The position numbers and the translations under genes are program-made. This document shows, in pieces, positions 22,014 through 27,265 of a DNA stretch of 27,265 nucleotides. This DNA is from Patescibacteria group bacterium. Lineage in GTDB: Bacteria; Patescibacteriota; Patescibacteriia; UBA9934; GWF2-40-263. Location of the stretch: positions 1 through 27,265 of the forward strand of contig SCSL01000093.1 of the NCBI GenBank assembly GCA_004298405.1, read 5' to 3'. A model generated the notes under the pieces. It saw only the letters and a program-made list of their open reading frames with translations. It ran no database searches and had not been told where the DNA came from. The stretch's first letter is position 1, and each line of letters begins with the position of its first letter.

Positions 22014-22531
22014 TAAATATTTTCAGCGATATCGCCTTCAAGAATTTTTTCAAGCTTCTGGTCGAGTTCCTCCATGGTCATGGAAGGTTCTTCGGCTGAA
22101 GCAGGAAGAGGCGAGGGGAGATGAAGGTGTTCTTCGGGCTTCTTGAATGACTTGATTGGTGGACGTTTCGTCTCCTTTTCTGATTTTGCTTCTTCGGAAA
22201 GCGGAGCCACATAGGAGGTCAGCTCGAATGTTCGATCTAAAGCTCCAGTGGGTCGTTCCAAAAGCGTGTGTCGCAGAACTTCGTCGTGTAAGGCAAGCCG
22301 TCGGTTCAGATCGGCAATGATGGACGTCTCGCTATCGAAATAGACAAGCATATAGGATCCGTGGCGTATTTTCTTAATAGGGTACGCCAGTTTGATCTTG
22401 CCCAAGTTCTCACTTTTGAGAACCTTCGCCCCCGCTTCTTCCAAAAGCGTGTTGATCTTTCCTTGGATATCAGCGATCTCTTGATCGGTGAACTGGGTGC
22501 CTACGATATAAAGGAGTTCGTATCCTTTCAT
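22013..22531 (-). CDS. rpsF: 30S ribosomal protein S6
   Basis: 172 residues, longer than the usual 95-135. The S6 core is in residues 1-100 (MKGYELLYIVGTQFTDQEIA, LGKIKLAYPIKKIRHGSYML, HDEVLRHTLLERP). The extra C-terminal tail is Lys/Glu/Pro-rich and ends with a helical acidic segment (MTMEELDQKLEKILEGD). S6 binds S18, encoded two genes downstream. It is the first gene of the operon; its leader folds into a three-way junction that pairs right up to the start codon, a likely site of feedback control. Confidence 0.96.
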   Translation of the reverse strand: MKGYELLYIVGTQFTDQEIADIQGKINTLLEEAGAKVLKSENLGKIKLAYPIKKIRHGSYMLVYFDSETSIIADLNRRLALHDEVLRHTLLERPTGALDRTFELTSYVAPLSEEAKSEKETKRPPIKSFKKPEEHLHLPSPLPASAEEPSMTMEELDQKLEKILEGDIAENI

Positions 22532-22598
22532 ACTGTTACTGGCCCAGCTGGGGCTGGGCGACCCACAGAGTGTGGATCATGGACAGTTAAATATTAGC
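22532..22598 (-). promoter_or_regulatory. Structured rpsF leader, candidate S6:S18 autoregulatory motif
   Basis: In the mRNA, ACUGU (22583-22587) pairs with ACAGU (22532-22536), which directly abuts the AUG. Inside lie two perfect hairpins: CCACA-CUC-UGUGG (22563-22575) and GCCCAGC-CCCA-GCUGGGC (22542-22559). The outer stem would hide the initiation region. An S6:S18-binding leader is known for rpsF operons of other bacteria; its identity here is inferred from position and shape. Confidence 0.5.
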
Positions 22599-22604
22599 GG
22601 TCGC

Positions 22605-22633
22605 ATCCTAACGATCTTTGTAAAAAAGGTCAA
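22605..22633 (-). promoter_or_regulatory. Promoter of the rpsF-ssb-rpsR-epmA-efp operon
   Basis: Minus-strand -35 TTGACC (22628-22633), 17-bp spacer, -10 TAGGAT (22605-22610). The start of transcription would be near 22598, about 67 nt before the rpsF ATG. It is divergent to the methyltransferase gene. Confidence 0.55.
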
Positions 22634-22655
22634 TATTTGAGAGGATGTGTTGGCT

Positions 22656-23831
22656 ATGATCTATTTCATCCTTGGTTCGCATCCAGAACTTTCAATCGCG
22701 GAAATACGCGCTGTTCTTGGCGATAATTATCGCCCAGTATTTATTTCTGATTCCGTCTTGGTCATCGATTCCATTGATTGGAATCTGGGCGATCTTCAAA
22801 ACCGTCTTGCGGGAATTGTAAAAATCGGACGCATCGCCGGAGAACTCACAACTTGGGACAAGACCCAGGTAGCTGACCTGATGGCGAGCTTAGCAAGTGG
22901 CGCGGCAGGAAAAAACAAAGTGAGTTTTGGCATCAGTGTCTATGACCTTGGCGATAAAAAAATGACCAGATTTTTGGAACGCGATCTTGATCAACTCGGG
23001 CTCGAAATCAAGAAACGTCTCAAAGAAACAGGTCGCCCCGTTCGCTATGTGAAGGGTAAGGAGCCTAGGCTCTCCTCGGCTGTCGTTGAGACAAATGGGC
23101 TCTTAGAATCTGGCGGAGAGTTTGTTTTGCTTGCGACAACGAATACCATCCTCATCGGACAAACGGAGGCCATCCAAAATTTCAAAGCTTGGTCTGATCG
23201 TGATTATGGACGCCCTGCCCGCGATGCAAAATCCGGTATGCTTCCTCCCAAACTCGCCCGCATGATGATCAATCTTGGCGGTATCGACCCTCACGGCGCA
23301 ACCCTTCTGGATCCGTTTTGTGGTTCTGGTACGGTCTTGACGGAAGGAGTCCTGATGGGGTTCGAAACACTCATCGGAAGCGACATCACACCCAAGGCGG
23401 TCGCAGACACAAAGACAAACATGACCTGGATCGTCGACCGACTCAATCTCAGCACACCTAATCTTTCTTTGTATGTAACTCCTGCAACCGAACTCCCTTC
23501 TGTCCACTCCTCTCTTGTCGACCTCCTCGTTACCGAAGTCTTCCTGGGCAACCCCCGCGTAAAAACCCTAGACCAGGCCGAGGCTCGCCGACTGGAATCC
23601 GAACTCATCCCTCTGTTCCGCGACTCTTTTACCTCACTCGCGACTCTCCTAAAACCCACGGCCCGCGCCGTTGTCGCATTCCCTGCCTACAAAACAAAAA
23701 GCGGTGACTGGCACCGCCTTTCTCTAAAATCCTTGTTGCAAAGTCTGGGCTACAGAATCCTCGGCAATCATCTCTACTACCGCGAGGATCAGTTTGTCGC
23801 GCGCGATATTTACGTACTCACCCGAAAGTGA
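22656..23831 (+). CDS. Trm11-like THUMP-domain RNA methyltransferase
   Basis: 391 residues from the ATG at 22656 (an in-frame GTG at 22647 is less likely, because the family begins MIYFILG). The N-terminal part (1-165) fits the ferredoxin-like/THUMP RNA-binding region of Trm11 proteins. The Rossmann methyltransferase part has SAM motif I LLDPFCGSGTVLTEGVLMG (D219-T226) and an acidic motif II (IGSDITPKAV). Motif IV, usually DPPY, reads VTEVFLGNP (E294-G298). Trm11 relatives methylate guanine N2 in tRNA, but the altered motif IV leaves activity and target open. Its 3' end overlaps convergent ychF by 22 bp. Confidence 0.85.
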   Translation: MIYFILGSHPELSIAEIRAVLGDNYRPVFISDSVLVIDSIDWNLGDLQNRLAGIVKIGRIAGELTTWDKTQVADLMASLASGAAGKNKVSFGISVYDLGDKKMTRFLERDLDQLGLEIKKRLKETGRPVRYVKGKEPRLSSAVVETNGLLESGGEFVLLATTNTILIGQTEAIQNFKAWSDRDYGRPARDAKSGMLPPKLARMMINLGGIDPHGATLLDPFCGSGTVLTEGVLMGFETLIGSDITPKAVADTKTNMTWIVDRLNLSTPNLSLYVTPATELPSVHSSLVDLLVTEVFLGNPRVKTLDQAEARRLESELIPLFRDSFTSLATLLKPTARAVVAFPAYKTKSGDWHRLSLKSLLQSLGYRILGNHLYYREDQFVARDIYVLTRK

Positions 23832-24910
23832 CACACATCACCATCTTGCATCGTGTAGTCCTTTCCTTCGACGCGCAGTTTTCCCTGGTCACGGGCACCG
23901 GCCTCGCCGCCACAAGCGACAAAATCTGGATAGCTGATGACCTCGGCGCGGATAAATCCTTTTTCAAAATCTGTGTGAATGACGCCCGCGGCTTGCGGTG
24001 CCTTTGTCCCACGCGTAATCGTCCAGGCGCGAGTTTCTTGTTCTCCGGTCGTCAGGAATGTGATCAAGTTGAGGAGTTCGTAACACTTGGCAATGAGACG
24101 ATCGAGTCCAGATTGCTTGAGACCAAGTTCTTCGAAAAACACCGTTTGATCTTCAGGAGACATTTCGACGATTTCACTCTCAACTTTGATACTCAAGGCC
24201 AAAACTAATCGATCCCCAAAATTCACAGGGGCTTTAGCCCCGTTAGAATCCGACGCCGCTGAAGCGGCTTTGAAAAATTCTTCATCAACATTCACAACAT
24301 AAAGAATCGGTTTGTTCGTGAGGAGGCTCACCTCACGAACAGCGGCTCGTTCGTCATCCGCCAACTCCACTGAATTCACCATCTTCCCTTGCTCGAGCGC
24401 CGCAAACCACTTGGCGAGTGCGGACTCTTCGAGTTCGAGTTCTTTTGTTTTCCCCGCCTTCATCTTGCCTCGCACCGTATCAAGTCGTTTCTCCACGCTC
24501 CCGATATCAGCCATGGCAAGTTCAATTTCAATCGTCTCGACATCTCGAGCAGGATCGATGTTTCCTTCCACGTGATGGACATTCGTGTCCTCAAACGCGC
24601 GCACCACATGCACAATCATGTCGACCTCGCGAATATTGGCGAGGAACTTGTTGCCCAAGCCCTCACCCTTGTGAGCCCCTTTCACAAGTCCGGCAATATC
24701 GACGAACTCGATCGCTGTGGGGATCAGTTTTTCTGATTTGGACATCTGAGCCAGAACCCCGATGCGTTCATCGGGCACTTCCACGACTCCCACGTTTGGC
24801 TCAATGGTACAAAATGGAAAATTCGCGCAGTCGACCTGTTTTTTTGTAAGCGTTTTGAAGAGGGTAGATTTCCCGACATTTGGAAGTCCGACAATGCCGA
24901 CTCTGAGCAT
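23810..24910 (-). CDS. ychF: Ribosome-binding ATPase YchF (OLA1/Obg family)
   Basis: 366 residues from the ATG at 24910, near the family norm (363). G1 is GLPNVGKST (8-16), G3 DIAGLVKGAHKGEGLG (71-86), and the G4 position reads NVDE (207-210), the NxxE form linked to ATP rather than GTP preference. A coiled coil (about 135-175) and the C-terminal TGS domain (TRAWTITRGTKAPQAAGVIH, then FEKGFIRAEVISYPDF) complete it. Residues 212-230 (FFKAASAASDSNGAKAPVN) are encoded by a palindromic repeat also found at the rpoB-rpoC junction. Upstream in-frame ATGs back to 25009 are rejected: the extension is unlike the family and crosses the promoter. No Shine-Dalgarno sequence; a TAAGAT box ends 10 nt before the ATG. 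Confidence 0.97.
   Translation of the reverse strand: MLRVGIVGLPNVGKSTLFKTLTKKQVDCANFPFCTIEPNVGVVEVPDERIGVLAQMSKSEKLIPTAIEFVDIAGLVKGAHKGEGLGNKFLANIREVDMIVHVVRAFEDTNVHHVEGNIDPARDVETIEIELAMADIGSVEKRLDTVRGKMKAGKTKELELEESALAKWFAALEQGKMVNSVELADDERAAVREVSLLTNKPILYVVNVDEEFFKAASAASDSNGAKAPVNFGDRLVLALSIKVESEIVEMSPEDQTVFFEELGLKQSGLDRLIAKCYELLNLITFLTTGEQETRAWTITRGTKAPQAAGVIHTDFEKGFIRAEVISYPDFVACGGEAGARDQGKLRVEGKDYTMQDGDVCHFRVST
24222..24276 (+). repeat. Double-palindrome dispersed repeat, copy B (in frame inside ychF)
   Basis: On the plus strand it has GGGGCTTTAGCCCC, GT, a spacer, GACGCC and GCCGCTGAAGCGGC, matching copy A (8991-9045) at about 46 of 55 positions. It lies antisense to ychF. It encodes residues 212-230 of YchF, in a loop after the NVDE motif, without breaking the frame. 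Stem pair A/T of copy A is G/C here, so the second palindrome is preserved by a double change. Confidence 0.75.
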
Positions 24911-24920
24911 AACGATGTGT

Positions 24921-24950
24921 ATCTTATCGTGGCGAGTATAGCGAGCCACG
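24921..24950 (-). promoter_or_regulatory. ychF promoter region with inverted repeat
   Basis: A TAAGAT -10-like box (24921-24926) ends 10 nt before the ychF ATG. Next to it lies the inverted repeat CGTGGC (24928-24933) and GCCACG (24945-24950) with an 11-bp spacer, placed where a regulator could block transcription. No convincing -35. Confidence 0.4.
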
Positions 24951-24984
24951 GATGAATTGTCGAGAAAATGGATAAAAAATGGAT

Positions 24985-25007
24985 AAAAAAACGGCCTCAG
25001 TTGAGGC
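24985..25007 (-). terminator. Rho-independent terminator of the 25031 gene
   Basis: Minus-strand stem GCCTCA-AC-TGAGGC (25002-25007 with 24994-24999), then CG and TTTTTTT. It lies 24 bp past the stop codon. The A-rich flank holds two copies of ATGGATAAAAA. Confidence 0.85.
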
Positions 25008-25030
25008 ACGTAGCGGCAGGAAGATAAGGG

Positions 25031-26131
25031 TTACTCAGCGCTACTCATCGGCTTGGTGCCGTTGATGTAACAGCACCAGGATCCGTCACAGTCATTGACG
25101 AATCGGTCGACTTGCGTCTGAAGTTGCCCAGCGCTTTGAGCCGAAACAGCCGTCTGATCCGCGCAGATGAAGACCTGGTCGTCGACAGGACCCACTACCC
25201 CGCCACCTGGTTCACCACACATGGCTGTGTCGCCATGCGCGTGGACGCTAGCCGTTCCTGCATTGTAGAAAGTGGACGGGACAAAACACAGCGGGTCACC
25301 AGGATCCAGGAGTGGATCCCCAGGATTCCAGACGCCATCTGTCATCCAATCATAGCAGTAGGGCCAGCCCCAGTCCCCACGAGTCACCCCGAGCGTGACC
25401 GCATAGGGATATGCTTGATAGGAGGGGTCAAGCGCCGTCAGCAAGGACTTGTCCATCTTTCCCCACGCAGAGCGCCCAAGGTACTTGACCCCGTAGCTAC
25501 TCTCGCAATCAGGGAACGTGCCCAGAAGCTGATCCGAGTCGAGATCGTAGTCGTCGCACACGCCCATGCCAGGCGGGATTTCCCCAGTCGGGAACCGGCT
25601 GTTCTCAAGACCAGCCATGGCGAGGCCGATCTGGGAGAGTGAACAGATGTAGAACCCAGACGGAAGCGATGCCTCAAAAGCCTCCATCATTCCCAGCTGG
25701 AGACCGTCGATGGGCTGTGGAAGCCCTTCGAAAATCGGCCACTGGTACTGGGAGATGAGGTAAGGGCTTTCGATGTTTCCGGTATGTCCCGGAATATGCG
25801 TGTTGGGGAAGAAGCCTTCCGCATCGTAGATCTCCAGAAGATCGGGATCAAACTCCCCCCAATTGAATCCCCCCAGGGGCGGGATGATCTCCACGAATCC
25901 GTCGGGGACGTAGTAGCTCTCTGTCGAATCATCGTCAGCGGTGACGTCGTCGTCGACAGCGTCATCGTCCACGGCAGTGGTGTCATCGTCCTGCACCGAG
26001 TCGTCATCCGGAAGCGTCCCCTGAGGCGGATCTTCCGGTACTGGCACGAAGTCGTTTCCATCTCCCATGCACCTGACCGCGGAGAGGACGAGAAAGCCAG
26101 AAAGTGCCAAGAAAAGTCGATGGTTGACCAT
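25031..26131 (-). CDS. Unknown exported protein with Asp-rich linker
   Basis: 366 residues, not recognised. A signal peptide is clear (MVNHRLFLALSGFLVLSAVR, then C21). C21 could be a lipid-attachment site, but Arg before it makes a poor lipobox. A Pro-rich stretch is followed by repeated DDD units with Thr/Val/Ala spacers (about residues 42-72). The remaining about 290 residues are rich in Trp, Tyr, Gly, Pro and Cys (CDDYDLDSDQ, YCYDWMTDGVWNPGDP, DCDGSWCCYINGT), typical of a disulphide-rich extracellular domain. It has a strong Shine-Dalgarno sequence (AGGAGG, 9 nt before the ATG) and its own terminator. It may be a surface protein for host or surface contact; the DDD-spaced linker recalls lipoproteins of some deltaproteobacterial groups, so transfer is possible. 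Confidence 0.75.
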   Translation of the reverse strand: MVNHRLFLALSGFLVLSAVRCMGDGNDFVPVPEDPPQGTLPDDDSVQDDDTTAVDDDAVDDDVTADDDSTESYYVPDGFVEIIPPLGGFNWGEFDPDLLEIYDAEGFFPNTHIPGHTGNIESPYLISQYQWPIFEGLPQPIDGLQLGMMEAFEASLPSGFYICSLSQIGLAMAGLENSRFPTGEIPPGMGVCDDYDLDSDQLLGTFPDCESSYGVKYLGRSAWGKMDKSLLTALDPSYQAYPYAVTLGVTRGDWGWPYCYDWMTDGVWNPGDPLLDPGDPLCFVPSTFYNAGTASVHAHGDTAMCGEPGGGVVGPVDDQVFICADQTAVSAQSAGQLQTQVDRFVNDCDGSWCCYINGTKPMSSAE

Positions 26132-26172
26132 GTTTTGAAGCCTCCTAAGTTCACCCTAGCCTATTTTCAGGA

Positions 26173-26199
26173 TCTATACAAAACCCCGTCTTCGCTCAA
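26173..26199 (-). promoter_or_regulatory. Weak promoter candidate of the 25031 gene
   Basis: Minus-strand TTGAGC (26194-26199), 15-bp spacer, TATAGA (26173-26178). The spacing is short and the element overlaps the terminator of the upstream gene. Confidence 0.3.
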
Positions 26200-26214
26200 C
26201 GCGCAAAAACGGGG
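26180..26214 (-). terminator. Terminator of the 26218 gene
   Basis: Minus-strand stem CCCCGT/ACGGGG (26209-26214 with 26184-26189), extended inward through mostly paired bases around a GTT loop, followed by TTTT. It starts 4 bp past the stop codon. Confidence 0.7.
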
Positions 26215-26217
26215 CCG

Positions 26218-27027
26218 TCAGAAACCGGCGGTCACGTACCGACGGACATCGATGTCCATCTTGTCGATGGCATCCTGAAGACTGGTGACCACCTCGGGGG
26301 CGATCTTGATGAACTCTTCGCCAAGACGATGCGCGAGCATCCTGTTGAAATACTTGGCAAAAATGTTGCTGTGATCGAGAAACCCAACCAGCATGGTCTG
26401 GGTGCCGTTCCTGTACAGAACCTGGTAGCGGATATTTCCGCAGTAGTTGCAGGCGAGCGCCTGAAACCGATCATCCCCAGGCCAAACCACTGCGTCCATC
26501 GCACGGCGACCAAACCTGTCCTGCGAGAACGCACAGGTGGTGCAGTGCACGCCAGAGACCTGCATGGTTCTTGGATCGGTGGGAGGAGCGATCTTGTGCG
26601 AGGGAGTTTCAAGCCCAGCAAACAGTGTATCGATGATGGCTCTTTTGGCTACCCGGGAACTGTTTTCATCACTGGGCCATTCTTCGTGCGCGGTGATAAG
26701 TTGTTTCAGGTAGTCCTGGAGCTTGCGATCGATGTTGTACTGGAGTGTGCATCGATCCGCATCAGTCATAGACTCCGGGATCTCGATCACGCGCTGACCG
26801 CCAATCCACGAGTTCCTGAAGACGTATGTGCCAACCTGAGGGTTGATGCCAGCGGACTTGAACAGCTGTTCGATCACACCCTGTCCCAATAGGACCCTGC
26901 CCGGAGTGAGGGTGGCGCAGATGTTGAGACAATCCCCATCGACCAGGCTGGCATCGATAGTGAGGGTGACTTGTGCATCTTCCGCCCTGGGCTTGATCCC
27001 TTCCGCGCGCTCGGGATCGGACTGCAT
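26218..27027 (-). CDS. Unknown GC-rich zinc-ribbon protein
   Basis: 269 residues from the ATG at 27027, not recognised. Two CxxC pairs, C162/C165 (VHCTTC) and C193/C196 (ACNYCGN), about 27 residues apart, suggest a zinc ribbon in the C-terminal half. The N-terminal half mixes strands and a long helix (DADRCTLQYNIDRKLQDYLK). There is no signal peptide or membrane helix. An in-frame ATG at 27132 is rejected: a consensus promoter (27095-27123) lies inside that extension, and a GGAG Shine-Dalgarno sequence sits 5 nt before 27027. It is the neighbour of the exported 25031 protein on the same strand but has a separate terminator. Confidence 0.75.
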   Translation of the reverse strand: MQSDPERAEGIKPRAEDAQVTLTIDASLVDGDCLNICATLTPGRVLLGQGVIEQLFKSAGINPQVGTYVFRNSWIGGQRVIEIPESMTDADRCTLQYNIDRKLQDYLKQLITAHEEWPSDENSSRVAKRAIIDTLFAGLETPSHKIAPPTDPRTMQVSGVHCTTCAFSQDRFGRRAMDAVVWPGDDRFQALACNYCGNIRYQVLYRNGTQTMLVGFLDHSNIFAKYFNRMLAHRLGEEFIKIAPEVVTSLQDAIDKMDIDVRRYVTAGF

Positions 27028-27094
27028 GGAGACTCCGCGAATGAGGCAGGTAGTTGAAGGAACATCCTGGCGACCACGAGCCAGAATGAGAATG

Positions 27095-27123
27095 AGAATA
27101 CGGTGATAAACGATCTTTGTCAA
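27095..27123 (-). promoter_or_regulatory. Promoter of the 26218-27027 gene
   Basis: Minus-strand consensus -35 TTGACA (27118-27123), 17-bp spacer, -10 TATTCT (27095-27100). The start would be near 27088, giving a leader of about 60 nt. Confidence 0.6.
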
Positions 27124-27183
27124 TCGCATCACCCTTGATTCAGGACCAGTAGTGTCCGGTTAAAAATTAGATTAGATTAACTT

Positions 27184-27228
27184 TGTCCAATGAAATGAGT
27201 GGAAACGTAATGAAAACCACTTTGGACA
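27184..27228. repeat. Nested inverted repeat at the right edge
   Basis: Outer arms TGTCCA (27184-27189) and TGGACA (27223-27228) enclose inner arms AGTGG (27198-27202) and CCACT (27217-27221). The surrounding 27133-27265 is AT-rich and carries no gene that I can support. A GTGTCCGGTTAAAAA stretch near 27149 looks like the end of an insertion sequence, but the window stops before this can be judged. Confidence 0.35.
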
Positions 27229-27265
27229 TTTGAATTAGGATGAGTGAAGAATCGTCTAACCCACG

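Noticed and set aside
25915..26010. Repeat array or CRISPR in the region of repeated GTC/GAC triplets
   Set aside because: The repeats are codons for an Asp-rich linker in a protein; there are no uniform repeats and spacers.

Overview
The window reads as a chromosomal segment of a small-genome bacterium, most likely a member of the Candidate Phyla Radiation (Patescibacteria). The clues are compact core proteins (RpoB of 1091 residues, a short PilB-type ATPase, a 265-residue EpmA), a minimal type IV pilus set, core genes packed at operon ends, and few Shine-Dalgarno sequences before housekeeping genes. UGA is used as a stop, so this is not a recoded (UGA = Gly) lineage. The phylum is an inference from gene content and style; no search could be run.

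Layout, left to right. 1-545: a single-gene IS200/IS605 element with hairpin ends. 645-3611 (minus): pilB (broken by a one-base frameshift), a type IV pilin and pilT. 3663-3818 (minus): tRNA-Pro(UGG) and tRNA-Gly(UCC) with their own promoter and terminator. 3872-4853 (minus): a RHH antitoxin, a RelE/ParE toxin and ruvC, apparently one transcript. 4916-12612 (minus): rpoB-rpoC with a long leader, an attenuator-like hairpin and a strong terminator. 12639-12814 (minus): a previously unannotated structured RNA gene with promoter and terminator, whose shape resembles 6S RNA. 12938-14038 (minus): a GC-rich zinc-ribbon/coiled-coil orphan. 14132-17156 (plus): ftsK and a RodZ-like gene. 17271-17940 (plus): a Phd/PIN toxin-antitoxin pair. 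17997-19064 (plus): recA. 19173-19865 (plus): a second GC-rich orphan. 19920-22531 (minus): a five-gene operon rpsF-ssb-rpsR-epmA-efp. 22656-23831 (plus): a Trm11-like THUMP methyltransferase, overlapping tail to tail with ychF (23810-24910, minus). 25031-27027 (minus): two more GC-rich orphans, one exported with an Asp-rich linker and one with a zinc ribbon. 27028-27265 holds a promoter and a nested inverted repeat.

The core genes cover transcription (rpoBC), translation (S6, S18, EF-P and its modifying enzyme, YchF, two tRNAs), DNA handling (RecA, RuvC, SSB, FtsK) and type IV pili. Four GC-rich genes of unknown function sit between them. Each has its own terminator. Three have a promoter I could place with reasonable confidence (19173 the weakest of these), and that of 25031 is doubtful. 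Three have a clear Shine-Dalgarno sequence and 19173 only a weak one, so they look like self-contained cassettes.

The most interesting observations are (i) the 6S-like RNA gene just upstream of the RNA polymerase operon; (ii) a roughly 55-bp double-palindrome repeat with compensatory base changes, present once in frame inside ychF and once forming the whole rpoB-rpoC junction; (iii) a structured rpsF leader that pairs right up to the start codon; and (iv) a recurring extended -10 promoter motif (TGN-TANNNT) that often lies only 9-10 nt before a start codon, suggesting leaderless mRNAs.
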